A stretch of 64,000 nt of DNA from an uncultured Microbacteriaceae bacterium (GCA_947487835.1 CANKXX010000001.1:434001-498000); one strand, 5' to 3'. Shown: positions 36,101-45,285, counted from the stretch's first letter. Notes: generated by a model from the letters alone, not told the origin. Made by a program: numbers and translations.

Positions 36101-36114
36101 TGCAATATATTGCA
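36101..36114. promoter_or_regulatory. Palindromic operator between galactose oxidase and acdS
   Basis: TGCAATATATTGCA is a perfect 14-bp palindrome in an AT-rich island of an otherwise GC-rich region, between divergent genes and 74 nt before acdS. It could overlap a -10 (TATATT) of acdS. Binding protein unknown; a GntR- or Lrp-type regulator would fit. Confidence 0.6.
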
Positions 36115-36187
36115 TGCGATCGGTTTTAGTTCCACGTGACGGCCGTTACGGCCTCCCGCCACTCCCCACCCTCTCCCAAGGAGCCCC

Positions 36188-37195
36188 ATGCCGCTGTCCG
36201 ACTTCGAGCGTTACCCCCTCACCTTCGGGCCGTCGCCGGTCCACCCGCTGACGCGGCTCACCGAGCACCTCGGCGGGGCGCAGCTCTGGGCGAAGCGGGA
36301 GGACGTGAACAGCGGCCTCGCCTACGGCGGCAACAAGACCCGCAAGCTCGAGTACCTCGTACCGGACGCTCTCGCCCAGGGCGCCGACACCCTGGTCTCC
36401 ATCGGCGGGCTGCAGTCCAACCACACCCGCCAGGTCGCCGCCGTCGCGGCCAAGCTGGGCCTGAGGGCCGTGCTCGTGCAGGAGAACTGGGTGGACTGGC
36501 CGGACTCCGTGAACGACCGGGTGGGCAACATCCTGCTGTCGCGGATCATGGGCGCCGAGGTGCGCCTCGACCCCGCGGGCTTCGGCATCGGCATCAAGAG
36601 CAGCTGGCAGCGGGCGATCGACGATGTGCGCGAGCGCGGCGGCACCCCCTACGCCATCCCGGCCGGCGCGTCCGACCACCGGCTCGGCGGCCTCGGCTTC
36701 GCCAACTGGGCCTACGAGGTGGAGCGGCAGGAGCGGGAGCTCGGCGTGTTCTTCGACACCATCGTCGTCTGCAGCGTGACCGGGTCGACGCACGCGGGCA
36801 TGATCGCCGGGTTCGCCGGTCAGGATCGCCCGCGCCGCGTCATCGGCATCGACGCCTCGGCCAAGATCGATGAGACGCGCGACCAGGTCGCCCGCATCGC
36901 GCGGAACACCGCCGAGCTCCTCGGCCTGGACCGAGAGCTGAACGACGACGAGATCACCGTGCTCGAGGGCTGGGCGGGCGACTACTACGGCATCCCGGTG
37001 GAGTCGACGCTCGAGGCGATGCGGTTGAGCGGCGGCCTGGAGGGCATGATCATCGACCCCGTGTACGAGGGGAAGTCGATGGCGGGCCTCATCGACCTCG
37101 TCACCTCAGGAGACATCCCGAAGGACAGCACCGTCCTGTACGCGCACCTCGGCGGACAACCGGCCATCAACGCGTACAGCGCGCTCTTCCGCTGA
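36188..37195 (+). CDS. acdS: 1-aminocyclopropane-1-carboxylate (ACC) deaminase
   Basis: A 335-residue PLP enzyme that cleaves ACC, the plant ethylene precursor, to 2-oxobutanoate and ammonia. The PLP lysine is Lys50 (GGNKTRK). The residues that separate true ACC deaminase from D-cysteine desulfhydrase are present: Tyr293-Glu294 (VYEGKS) and Leu321 (AHLGG), numbered one less than in the Pseudomonas enzyme. AAGGAG precedes ATG 36188. It is divergent from the galactose oxidase with a palindrome between them. Found mainly in plant-associated bacteria. Confidence 0.95.
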   Translation: MPLSDFERYPLTFGPSPVHPLTRLTEHLGGAQLWAKREDVNSGLAYGGNKTRKLEYLVPDALAQGADTLVSIGGLQSNHTRQVAAVAAKLGLRAVLVQENWVDWPDSVNDRVGNILLSRIMGAEVRLDPAGFGIGIKSSWQRAIDDVRERGGTPYAIPAGASDHRLGGLGFANWAYEVERQERELGVFFDTIVVCSVTGSTHAGMIAGFAGQDRPRRVIGIDASAKIDETRDQVARIARNTAELLGLDRELNDDEITVLEGWAGDYYGIPVESTLEAMRLSGGLEGMIIDPVYEGKSMAGLIDLVTSGDIPKDSTVLYAHLGGQPAINAYSALFR

Positions 37196-37286
37196 CCGGG
37201 GCGGGCGCGTCGAGCGGCGTGCCGGCGCGCCGGGCGCGCCCTCGACGCCCGGCCAGGTCCCCGCTCCTGCGGGAGCGGCGGGGTGA

Positions 37287-37622
37287 TCAGGCGGAGGTGC
37301 TGGCCAGCTCGGACTCCGGCACGGCCCAGAGCCCACGCGGGCTGTACGCCGTCTTCGTGAGCAGGTCGATCCACTCCGGGTTGAGCTTGTCGTGCCGGCT
37401 GCCGTCGTAGCGGAAGTAGAGCTGCGACGCCTGCGAGATCCAGATGGTTCCGTGCGCGGCGTTGGCGTGCAGGATGTCCTCCCCGACGCCCGGCTCCGCG
37501 TCCCAGTTGAAGGCGAACGGCTCGTCCCGCCGCAGCTTCATGATGATGACGGCCTGAAGATGCTTGAGGGTGCGGTCCTCGATCGAAATCGCCGGCGCTG
37601 CCCCGTACACGAGCGTTCCCAT
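37287..37622 (-). CDS. DUF7882 family small protein
   Basis: A 111-residue protein starting MGTLVYG, with the conserved IEDRTLKHLQAVIIMKLRR segment and a Trp-containing C-terminal half. The type is common in Microbacteriaceae, sometimes misnamed as a DNA-ligase-like protein; no catalytic motif is visible. A GC-rich stretch with inverted repeats (about 37205-37275) separates it from convergent acdS. Confidence 0.7.
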   Translation of the reverse strand: MGTLVYGAAPAISIEDRTLKHLQAVIIMKLRRDEPFAFNWDAEPGVGEDILHANAAHGTIWISQASQLYFRYDGSRHDKLNPEWIDLLTKTAYSPRGLWAVPESELASTSA

Positions 37623-37677
37623 GGTGCCGGTCCTTCCTGATGAATCCTGGTCACCCGGACGGTACCACGCCGTCGGC

Positions 37678-38346
37678 TCAGCGCTGCATCCAGGCGAGCA
37701 CCGCGAGCACCCGCCTGTGGTCCGAGCCGGAGTCCTCGAGCGCGAGCTTCGCGAAGATCGACGTCACGTGCTTCTCGACAGCGCCCACGCCGACGAACAT
37801 CCTGCCCGCGATTCCGGCGTTCGTGCGTCCCTCGGCCATGAGCTGCAGCACCTCGCGCTCCCTGGCCGTGAGGGTGGCGAGCGGATCGTTGCGGCGCCCG
37901 AGCAGCTGGCTGACGACCTGCGGGTCGAGCACGGTGCCGCCGGCGGCGATGCGGGTGACCGCGTCCTTCAGCTCGTCGAGCGAACTGACCCGATCCTTGA
38001 GCAGGTAGCCCATGCCGCCGGTGCCGGCGGAGAGCAGCTCCTGTGCGTAGGTGCCCTCGACGTACTGGCTGAGGAGCAGCACGCCCAGGCGCGGCAGCCG
38101 GCGCCGCAGCTCGAGGGCCGCGCGCACGCCCTCGTCGCGGAACGTCGGCGGCATCCGCACGTCGAGGACGGCGAGATCGGGGCTGAGCGCCTCGACGCCC
38201 GCCAGCAGGTCGTCGGCGTTGCCGTACGCGGCCACCGTCTCGAACCCCGCCTCGTCGAACAGCCGGACGAGCCCCTCGCGCAGGAGCACCGAATCCTCGG
38301 CGAGCACGATACGCAGTGGGCTACCCGGGCCGGTCGGAGGGATCAC
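37678..38346 (-). CDS. NarL/LuxR-family response regulator
   Basis: A 222-residue two-domain regulator. The receiver domain (about 10-130) has the acidic pocket in LAEDS, phospho-acceptor Asp62 (LDVRMPP) and the conserved Lys in LLKDR. The LuxR HTH is at about 155-215 (LTAREREVLQLMAEGRTNAG). It follows the histidine kinase gene by 60 nt. TAGGCT (38353-38358) lies 6 nt before GTG 38346, so it may also have its own leaderless promoter. Confidence 0.95.
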   Translation of the reverse strand: MIPPTGPGSPLRIVLAEDSVLLREGLVRLFDEAGFETVAAYGNADDLLAGVEALSPDLAVLDVRMPPTFRDEGVRAALELRRRLPRLGVLLLSQYVEGTYAQELLSAGTGGMGYLLKDRVSSLDELKDAVTRIAAGGTVLDPQVVSQLLGRRNDPLATLTAREREVLQLMAEGRTNAGIAGRMFVGVGAVEKHVTSIFAKLALEDSGSDHRRVLAVLAWMQR

Positions 38347-38406
38347 CCCACCAGCCTAGGGCCGGCGTCGCCGCCGGCCCTTGCCACCGAACCTTCGGCA
38401 GGCCGC

Positions 38407-39822
38407 TCAGATGAGCGGCGGGTGGGGCGGCGGCGGCACCGGGATGTGGGCGGCGAGGATGGTGGGTCCGCCCGCCGGGCTGTCGACCGTGAGCACCCCG
38501 CGCAGTCCGCGGAGCCGGTCGGCGAGCCCCGCGAGGCCGTGTCCGGGGACGAGTGCCGCTCCCCCGCGCCCGTTGTCCGTCACCGTGATGTCGAGCCAGC
38601 GTCCGCCGTCCTCGCTCTGCCGGAGCGCGGAGTGCAGCACGGAGTCGGTCGCGCCGGAGTGCTTGGCGACGTTCGCGAGCAGCTCGGCGGCTACGAAGTA
38701 GGCGTTCCGCTCGATCTCCGGGGGCAGTGCGGAGGATGCGTCGAGATCGGTCGACACCCGCACCGGCACGGCGCTCGTGGCGGCCAGGGAGGCGAGGCCG
38801 GCGACGAGCCCGCGGTCCTGCAGGATGGGCGGCGCGAACCCGCGGGACAGCGCGCGGAGCTCCTCCAGGGTGTCACGCGACTGCTGCATGGCCTCCCCGA
38901 GCAGGCGTCGCGCGCCGTCGGGGTCCGTCTCGAGCCGGCGCTCGGCGCTGGCGAGGTCCATCTGCAGGCGCACCAGGCGCTGCTGCGGACCGTCGTGGAT
39001 GTCCCGCTCGAGCCGGCGGAGCGACTGGTCCTCCGCGACCAGCGCGGCCCCCCGCGATGCGCTGAGGTCGGCGACCTCGCGCTGCAGGAACTCGGACCGC
39101 CAGGCGCCCAGCATGCTGCGACCGATGACGTCGTGCAGGAGGGTGAATCCGCGCGTCACCAGCGGCAGGGTGGCCAGGAAGAACAGCCCGACGAGCAGGA
39201 AGAAGAGGTTCTCCAGCACGCCCGGATCGAGGGCGCGTTCGACGGCGGGCACCGCGTCCGGCGAGAACCAGCCGAGGACGATGCGGTAGAGCCAGAAGTC
39301 GCCCCGGTCGCCGTCCGGCACGAACGCGTCCCAGATCCAGTACGTCGTGCCGCTCAGGCCGACGGTCAGCCAGGTGAACGTGATGGTCCAGGTGACCAGG
39401 CTCACGAGGAAGTTGACGACGATCGCGTGCAGCAGGTGCAGCCAGTAGTGCCCGTTCGCGAGCACCCGCAGCAGGGCGGGCCAGAAGCCGACGGCGTCGC
39501 CGGCACGGGTCCAGAGCGGTCGAGGGATGGGCGGGCGTCCCGCCCACTCCAGCCGCGCCATCTCCAGCGTGCCGAACGCGCGGGACACGATGAGGGCGCC
39601 GATCAGGAGGAACACACCCACGAACACCGCGAGCAGGCTGAGCCCGGTGGAGAACAGGGTGAGCACCACGCTGAAGGAGACCACGGCCAGCGGCAGGGCG
39701 AGGAGCAGGAAGCCGAGCTCGCGGGGCACCGACCGCCACAGCCCGAGATAGGTCGTGCGGCGCTCGGTCGAGGCCGGGGTTGCGGGAGAGGCGGGGATCG
39801 CGGGGGCGGGTGTGTCAGTCAC
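38407..39822 (-). CDS. Sensor histidine kinase (HisKA_3 type)
   Basis: A 471-residue membrane kinase. Four or more hydrophobic helices in residues 35-235 form a putative sensor region. The phospho-acceptor His276 is in the RDIHDGPQQR motif, and the ATPase domain follows (ELLANVAKHSGA; DNGRGG; GHGLAGLADR). It phosphorylates the adjacent NarL-type regulator. The signal is unknown; the sensor resembles those of actinobacterial cell-envelope stress systems. The Pro-rich C-terminus is a variable tail. Confidence 0.93.
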   Translation of the reverse strand: MTDTPAPAIPASPATPASTERRTTYLGLWRSVPRELGFLLLALPLAVVSFSVVLTLFSTGLSLLAVFVGVFLLIGALIVSRAFGTLEMARLEWAGRPPIPRPLWTRAGDAVGFWPALLRVLANGHYWLHLLHAIVVNFLVSLVTWTITFTWLTVGLSGTTYWIWDAFVPDGDRGDFWLYRIVLGWFSPDAVPAVERALDPGVLENLFFLLVGLFFLATLPLVTRGFTLLHDVIGRSMLGAWRSEFLQREVADLSASRGAALVAEDQSLRRLERDIHDGPQQRLVRLQMDLASAERRLETDPDGARRLLGEAMQQSRDTLEELRALSRGFAPPILQDRGLVAGLASLAATSAVPVRVSTDLDASSALPPEIERNAYFVAAELLANVAKHSGATDSVLHSALRQSEDGGRWLDITVTDNGRGGAALVPGHGLAGLADRLRGLRGVLTVDSPAGGPTILAAHIPVPPPPHPPLI

Positions 39823-39978
39823 GGCACAAGCGTCTCAGAACGGCACAGCAGGGTCGCGGGGGTTCACCCCCGCGTCGGGCGGGGCGAACCCACCGGGTTC
39901 CGTGGGGTCCGACAGAGGCCAGCGCGGGCTCCGGCCCCATGGATCCGTTCGGTGCGGCGGCTGCAGCCGGTGCGGCGG

Positions 39979-41502
39979 TCAGAGCGCGTCGTGCGTGACG
40001 CGGCCGCCGAGCAGGGTCGCGGCGACCGGCATCGCCCGGAACTCCTCGAGGGTCGCGGTGAACGGGTCGGCATCGAGCACGGCGAGGTCCGCGACCGCCC
40101 CCGGCGCGACGGCGTTCACCCGGGCGGAGGCTCTCAGCGCGGCTGCCACCGAGATCGCCTGCTCGGGGTGCCACGGGGGCAGACCGTCGCGGGTGCGCCA
40201 CACGGCCGCGGCCATTGTGCGCCACGGGTCGAGCGGCGACACCGGGGCGTCCGACCCGAGGGCGAGGGTCGCGCCCGCCTCGGCGAGGCTCGCGAGCACG
40301 AACGCCCGGTCGGTGCGCCCCGCCCAGTAGGAGTCGGCGACATCGCGGTCGTCGAGGGCGTGGTCCGGCTGCACGCTCGCCACGACGCCGAGCTCGGCGA
40401 AGCGCGGCACGTCCGCCCAGGTCAGCAGCTGTGCGTGCTCGATCGAACCCCGGGCGCCGGTGGCCGCGAAGGCGTCGAGGGCGCGGCTGTTCGCCTCGTC
40501 GCCGATGGCGTGCACGGCGGAGGAGAGGCCCGCCCGGCTGGCCACGGTCATCCACTCGATGAGGTCCTCGGTCGGCACGGTGAGCAGACCGCGGGGGTGC
40601 TCGGCGCTGCCGCCCGGGTACTCGTCCACGCAGTAGGCGGTGCGCGTGTTGAGCGAACCGTCGGTGATCACCTTGAACGGCCCGACGACGACGAGGCCCT
40701 CCGTGCCCTCGACGACCGAGCCCGAGCGCAGCCCGAGGGACACCGCGCGGTCGAGGTCCTGGCGGTAGGTGCCGAATTCGACGCGGAGATCGCGATGCCC
40801 GGCGGCCACGCGGCGCACCCAGGTGTCCCGGTTCCAGGTCATCTCGAGGTCGACGACGCCCACGACGCCCCTCGCGGCCGCCGCTGCCGCCGCTTCCCGG
40901 GCCCAGGCGTCGAGGATGTCGTCCGGCACGACGTCGATGCGCCGCACGACCTCGAACGCGTCCTCCTCGCGCAGCAGCCCGGTCTCCGTCGCCCCCGCGT
41001 AGCCGTAGCGGTGCAGGGCCGCGGAGTTGAGCCAGCAGCTGTGCAGGTCGCCGCTCAGCAGCACCACGGGGGTGTCCGGCAGCGCGGAGTCGAGCAGCGG
41101 CAGCGATGGCGCGTCCGGCCACAGGGCGTCACGGAACCCGTAGCCGACGACGGGCATCCCGGGCGACGCCGTCCCGACGCCCGCCGCCGCGACCAGACGT
41201 GCCGCCTCGGCGGCGGACGTCGCGGCCTCGAGGCTGATGCGCCGCCGCGCCAGCGTCCACTGGCTGAAGTGCACGTGATTGTCCCAGAGCCCGGGCACGA
41301 CCAGCCGGCCGCTCAGGTTCAACCGCCGGTACGGGCGGGGAGCGCCCGAGGCCGCGCCGGCTCCCACCGCGGTGACGCGCCCGCCCTCGAGGACGACGTC
41401 GACCGGTTCGGCGCCCGAGGCGAGCCGCGCATCCACGAGCACGAGGCCGCTCTCCTCCGCGGCGGCGCGCCGTGCGGCGCCGCCCGGGATCGGGGCGCTC
41501 AC
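39979..41502 (-). CDS. YtcJ-type metal-dependent amidohydrolase
   Basis: A 507-residue amidohydrolase-3 family enzyme. Metal-binding motifs are DNHVHF near residue 75, the His in HAIGDEANSRAL, and the terminal Asp in GSDAPVSPLDPW. It is expected to hydrolyse an amide or carbamate; substrate unknown. Its GTG at 41502 overlaps the PaiB-like gene by 4 nt, and it is the last gene of an rpiB-nei-paiB-ytcJ operon. The 39823-39978 space before the kinase gene has only GC-rich inverted repeats. Confidence 0.88.
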   Translation of the reverse strand: MSAPIPGGAARRAAAEESGLVLVDARLASGAEPVDVVLEGGRVTAVGAGAASGAPRPYRRLNLSGRLVVPGLWDNHVHFSQWTLARRRISLEAATSAAEAARLVAAAGVGTASPGMPVVGYGFRDALWPDAPSLPLLDSALPDTPVVLLSGDLHSCWLNSAALHRYGYAGATETGLLREEDAFEVVRRIDVVPDDILDAWAREAAAAAAARGVVGVVDLEMTWNRDTWVRRVAAGHRDLRVEFGTYRQDLDRAVSLGLRSGSVVEGTEGLVVVGPFKVITDGSLNTRTAYCVDEYPGGSAEHPRGLLTVPTEDLIEWMTVASRAGLSSAVHAIGDEANSRALDAFAATGARGSIEHAQLLTWADVPRFAELGVVASVQPDHALDDRDVADSYWAGRTDRAFVLASLAEAGATLALGSDAPVSPLDPWRTMAAAVWRTRDGLPPWHPEQAISVAAALRASARVNAVAPGAVADLAVLDADPFTATLEEFRAMPVAATLLGGRVTHDAL

Positions 41503-42119
41503 CGGTCGAGTCCGTGTGCCAGGCGCATCTCGCGCGCCAGCTCGGGGTTGGCGTACTCCTCGCCGTGCTCGAGGCGGTCGATCACGGTGCCGACGACGTC
41601 GGCCGGCTTGTTCTGGCTCAGCTTCGCCTTGGCGGTGAAGCGGGTCGCGGTGAGGCGGAAGCCGACGGTCCCCTTCACGATCCGCTGGGCGTACTCTGCG
41701 GAGTCCGCCATGCGCCGGGGGCTGGGCATGCGGTCCTCGAACCGGTCGACGAGCAGTCCGAGCACGCGATAGTTCTCCTCGTCCGTCAGGATCTCGGGCA
41801 CCCCGTACAGATGGGCGGCCAGGAAGTTCCAGGTCGGCACGGCCGGGCCGTCGCCGTACCAGCCCGGGGACACGTAGCCGTGCGGGCCCTGCACGATCAG
41901 CAGTACCTCGTGGTCGCCCAGCTCGTGCAGCCGCTCATCGGGACGGCCGACGTGGCTCAGCACCGAGATGCCCTCGTGCTCCTCGTCGAGGATCACCGGG
42001 TAGTGCGACGCGACGAGGCCCTCGGCCGTGTCGCTGACGAGGATCACCCACGGGTTCTCGCGGATCCACCGCTTGACCTCGTCGGGGTCCTCCATCGTGA
42101 AGGAGGGGTTGCTCCTCAC
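41499..42119 (-). CDS. PaiB-like FMN-binding domain protein
   Basis: A 206-residue split-barrel protein of the PaiB family. Typical segments are VASHYPVILDEE, VLSHVGRPDERL and VPTWNFLAAHLYG, with FMN-binding and dimer contacts. PaiB was first described as a regulator of protease and sporulation genes in Bacillus; here the role is unclear. GTG 42119 lies 4 nt after the nei stop, and the 3' end overlaps the amidohydrolase gene. Confidence 0.85.
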   Translation of the reverse strand: MRSNPSFTMEDPDEVKRWIRENPWVILVSDTAEGLVASHYPVILDEEHEGISVLSHVGRPDERLHELGDHEVLLIVQGPHGYVSPGWYGDGPAVPTWNFLAAHLYGVPEILTDEENYRVLGLLVDRFEDRMPSPRRMADSAEYAQRIVKGTVGFRLTATRFTAKAKLSQNKPADVVGTVIDRLEHGEEYANPELAREMRLAHGLDR

Positions 42120-42123
42120 CCCG

Positions 42124-43083
42124 CTACGCCTGATCCTGCGGGCACCAGTACAGGTTGCGGCCGCCCATCTCCTCGATGACGATGTTCGTCCCGCAGAGTC
42201 GGCAGGGCAGCCCCTGCCGCCGGTAGACCCAGTGCCGATCGTCCCGGTTGGCCAGCGCCTTCTCGAGCTTCGCGCCGCGGAGCCCGTCCATGGTGAGCAT
42301 CTGGCCGCGCTCGACGCCGATCTTGAGGAGCTTCTTCCAGTCCTGCCAGAGCGCCCGCACGGTCTCCTCCGGCACCTGCTTGCCGGGTGTGTGCGGGTTC
42401 AGCCGAGCCCGGAACAGCAGCTCGGCACGGTAGACGTTGCCGATGCCGCTGACGACGCTCTGGTCCATGAGCAGGAGGCCGATCGGCGTCGGCTTCTTGC
42501 GGACGGTGCTGGTGAACAGGTCCTCGGCCTTCTGCCCGCGGTCGACGAGCGGATCCGGCCCGAGCTTCGCCATGGCCCTCTTCACGCCCTGGGAGTCGAT
42601 GACCTCGCAGGCGGTGGGACCACGGAGGTCCGCGACGGCGTCCTCGGTCAGCAGGCGCAGGCGCACCGCGCCGATCGGCTCGGGCGGCCACTCCTCGAAC
42701 GCGTCGTGCAGCGCCTCCTGCTCCGCCATCCGGAGCCGGGCGTGCCGCGGCGCGCCGATGCTCGTCATCGAGTCCTCCGCGGCGGTGTCGATGGGCACGT
42801 CCCCGCGCATCCCGGTCTGGCCGAAGCGCTTGGCGAGCGTCGACACGGCCCCGGCGAAGTCCCACGCACCATAGAGGCCGAGGTGCACGCGCAGCCAGTG
42901 GTCGTTCTCGAACTCCACGAACAGCTGCTTGCCGACGGCCTTCGCGTCGAGCATCCGGAGACCCGACAGCTGTTCGGCGCCCGCGGCGAACCGGCCCTGC
43001 GGCGACAACGCCTGCACGACCTGACCCACGAAGTGCTCGCGGAACTGCCGGGCGATCCGGTGGATCGAATGCCCTTCGGGCAC
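42124..43083 (-). CDS. nei: Endonuclease VIII / Fpg-family DNA glycosylase (Nei)
   Basis: A 319-residue base-excision glycosylase/AP lyase. The catalytic N-terminus PEGH begins after Met1 (Pro2 nucleophile, Glu3), the helix-two-turn-helix contains VVSGIGNVYRAELLF, and a C-terminal zinc finger has CRLC and a later Cys in LYWCPQDQ; the fourth ligand is less certain. It resembles the mycobacterial Nei2 type. It lies 8 nt after rpiB and 4 nt before paiB. It repairs oxidised pyrimidines. Confidence 0.92.
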   Translation of the reverse strand: MPEGHSIHRIARQFREHFVGQVVQALSPQGRFAAGAEQLSGLRMLDAKAVGKQLFVEFENDHWLRVHLGLYGAWDFAGAVSTLAKRFGQTGMRGDVPIDTAAEDSMTSIGAPRHARLRMAEQEALHDAFEEWPPEPIGAVRLRLLTEDAVADLRGPTACEVIDSQGVKRAMAKLGPDPLVDRGQKAEDLFTSTVRKKPTPIGLLLMDQSVVSGIGNVYRAELLFRARLNPHTPGKQVPEETVRALWQDWKKLLKIGVERGQMLTMDGLRGAKLEKALANRDDRHWVYRRQGLPCRLCGTNIVIEEMGGRNLYWCPQDQA

Positions 43084-43091
43084 GGCTCCTC

Positions 43092-43589
43092 CTACTCGGG
43101 GACGACGTCGACGTCGCGGCCGGCGATGAGGCCGGTGCGCTCGTACTCGGCCAGCTGGGCGATGCGACGGACGTGCCGCTCCTCGCCGGTGAACGCCGTC
43201 GCGAGGAAGGCGTCGATGAAGGCCGTCGCCTCCTCGAGGCTGTGCTGACGCGCCCCGATCGAGATCACGTTCGCGTCGTTGTGCTCGCGGGCGAGCACGG
43301 CGGTGTCGTGGCTCCAGACGAGCGCCGCGCGGGCGCCCTTCACCTTGTTCGCCGCGATCTGCTCGCCGTTGCCGGACCCGCCGAACACGACGCCGAGGGC
43401 CTCGATCCCGGCCGCCTGGTCGGTCACCACGGCCTGGGCCGCGTTGATGCAGAACGACGGGTAGTCGTCGAGCGGCTCGTAGGAGCTCGGCCCGTGGTCG
43501 ATGACCTCGTGCCCCGCCTCGGTCAGGTGCTCGGTGAGCTGCCTGCTGAAGTCGAGGCCGGCATGGTCCGTGGCGATGTGGACGCGCAT
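43092..43589 (-). CDS. rpiB: Ribose-5-phosphate isomerase B
   Basis: A 165-residue isomerase interconverting ribose-5- and ribulose-5-phosphate in the pentose phosphate pathway. The N-terminal ATDHAG motif and the phosphate-binding GGSGNGEQIAANK segment fit the actinobacterial RpiB/LacAB fold; the catalytic-base Cys of some RpiB enzymes is not apparent, as in mycobacterial forms that use Glu. It is the first gene of the rpiB-nei-paiB-ytcJ operon. Confidence 0.93.
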   Translation of the reverse strand: MRVHIATDHAGLDFSRQLTEHLTEAGHEVIDHGPSSYEPLDDYPSFCINAAQAVVTDQAAGIEALGVVFGGSGNGEQIAANKVKGARAALVWSHDTAVLAREHNDANVISIGARQHSLEEATAFIDAFLATAFTGEERHVRRIAQLAEYERTGLIAGRDVDVVPE

Positions 43590-43629
43590 GCGTACGCCTT
43601 CCTGTGTCGTCGGCTCGGTGGAGAGAGGG

Positions 43630-44250
43630 TCAGTCGAAGATGGGGCCGGTGGTGCGCGAGCGCTTGAGCTCGAAGAAGCCCTCGTAGCCCGCCGCGGCGA
43701 CCACGCCGTCCCAGAGAGCGAGCGCCTGCTCGCCCTTCGGCGCGGGCGAGATGACCGGCCCGAAGAACGCGACGCCGTTGACGGCGATCACGGGCGTACC
43801 GACGTCCTGGCCGACGCGGCCGATCCCGTCGAAGTGGGAGGCGCGCATGGGCTCGTCGTACTCGTTGGTCTCGGCGAAGGCGGCGAGTTCGGCGGGCAGG
43901 CCGGCCTCGGCGAGCGCGGCGGGGATGACCTCGTCGGGGTCCGTGCTCCCGCCCGGGTGGATGCGGGTGCCGAGCGCGTCGTAGAGCGGCTTGACCGCGT
44001 CCTGACCGTGCAGCTCCTTCACCGCGGCGACGAGCCGGGTGTAGCGCAGGGCGCGGGGGAAGAACGCGCGGTAGTCCTCGCTCACGTCGTTGTCCTCGTT
44101 GAGCACGGCGAGGCTCATGATGTTCCACGTCACGTCGAGGTCCCGGTGCTTGGCGACCTCGTCGACCCAGCGCGAGGTCATCCACGCCCACGGGCAGGAG
44201 GGATCGAACCAGAACTCGACGGACGTGGGGGTGGACGTGTCAGCTGCCAT
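43630..44250 (-). CDS. DsbA-family oxidoreductase, Rv2466c-like, with CPWA active site
   Basis: A 206-residue thioredoxin-fold protein with an inserted helical domain, resembling the mycothiol-dependent reductase Rv2466c. The expected CPWC is C19-P-W-A22: the resolving Cys is Ala, so the protein would need an external thiol such as mycothiol to turn over. TAGGGT (44258-44263) lies 7 nt before the ATG at 44250, suggesting a leaderless start; the same region can be read as AGGGTGG. It lies upstream of rpiB. Cytoplasmic, no signal peptide. Confidence 0.88.
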   Translation of the reverse strand: MAADTSTPTSVEFWFDPSCPWAWMTSRWVDEVAKHRDLDVTWNIMSLAVLNEDNDVSEDYRAFFPRALRYTRLVAAVKELHGQDAVKPLYDALGTRIHPGGSTDPDEVIPAALAEAGLPAELAAFAETNEYDEPMRASHFDGIGRVGQDVGTPVIAVNGVAFFGPVISPAPKGEQALALWDGVVAAAGYEGFFELKRSRTTGPIFD

Positions 44251-44304
44251 GCCGTCCACCCTAACCGCGCGCCGGACCGCGGGCCGCGCACGCGGTACCA
44301 GCGC

Positions 44305-45285
44305 TCAGCCGAGCCACTCGAGGGAGGCGCCGTGCGGCTGGGTGAAGGCGAGGGGCTCGCCGTCGCGGGCGAGCACGAAGGCGGGTGTCTCGCTCTTCCG
44401 GGGCAGCCGCTCGGCGACACCCGGTGTCACGTCGTCGCCCTCGTTCGACAGCCACACGGCGTCGAGTCCGCTCACCGTGTCGACGAAGCGCTGCCGCGCC
44501 GCGCGGTCGAGGTACAGCAGCACGGCGGTGTGGAACACCACGAGGGTCGCGTCCTTCGGCGCCTCGGCGGCGAGCGCCGGCAGCAGCTCGTTGAGGTCCC
44601 CGCGCTCGATGCGCGGCGGATCCTGCCGGGCGATGCCGACGGCCGCGGACAACCGTTCCCGGCGGTCCTCGTGCTCCGGCCAGGTGAGCGCGGAGAGCCA
44701 GCGCACGTCGTCGTCGCTGCGCACGTCGAGCGGGTTCAGGTCGATGCCCGCACGCCAGGCGACGGTCGGCACCCGGGACGGGAGCGGCACGGGGCCGCGG
44801 GTGGCGCAGGAGAGCAGCACGGGGCTCGGCCCGGACTCCGGATAAATGGGTGGCGCGTCGTCGTACTGGTAGCTGTACCGGTCGGGGTACAGGCAGAGCC
44901 CCGCGCTCGCGCCCACCTCGATCAGCGCGAGCGGACCCGGCAGCGCCGCGAGCACAGGCAGCAGCACGGCGGCACGACGCGGCTCGTTGGTCTGGGTGGC
45001 GTGGGTCAGCGCGACGCCCTGCACCTCGGGCCAGTGCCGCACGAGCCAGTCCCGGAACGCGCCGTACCCGGTCATGGGCGCCGACAGCAGCCGGGCGCTG
45101 GAGAAGACGAGGTTCACCTGCCGCTTCGGCACGGGCAGCTGATCGATGAGCGCGACGACCTCCGGATCGGCCGCCACGCCGAGCGCGAGCATGTCGTAGG
45201 TGGGCGAGAGCCCGTGGGCCTCGACCTCGGCGAAGGCGCGGTACTTCTCCGCCGTGGTGCGCTCGGAGTCGGGGATGGCCTGCAT
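44305..45285 (-). CDS. DUF2332 family protein
   Basis: A 326-residue conserved actinobacterial protein. A Rossmann-like core is suggested by ALIEVGASAGLCLYPD and later acidic motifs (VAWRAGIDLNPLDV; TLVVFHTAVLLYL), so it resembles a methyltransferase-type fold, but no activity is established. The ATG at 45285 was used. A TTG 12 nt upstream has GGGAGG 5 nt before it and may be the true start. Divergent from pepN. Confidence 0.8.
   Translation of the reverse strand: MQAIPDSERTTAEKYRAFAEVEAHGLSPTYDMLALGVAADPEVVALIDQLPVPKRQVNLVFSSARLLSAPMTGYGAFRDWLVRHWPEVQGVALTHATQTNEPRRAAVLLPVLAALPGPLALIEVGASAGLCLYPDRYSYQYDDAPPIYPESGPSPVLLSCATRGPVPLPSRVPTVAWRAGIDLNPLDVRSDDDVRWLSALTWPEHEDRRERLSAAVGIARQDPPRIERGDLNELLPALAAEAPKDATLVVFHTAVLLYLDRAARQRFVDTVSGLDAVWLSNEGDDVTPGVAERLPRKSETPAFVLARDGEPLAFTQPHGASLEWLG

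Noticed and set aside
37564-41772. Open frame of about 1,400 codons opposite the two-component system and amidohydrolase
   Set aside because: Low-complexity antisense reading with no motifs; the minus-strand genes have clear catalytic residues.
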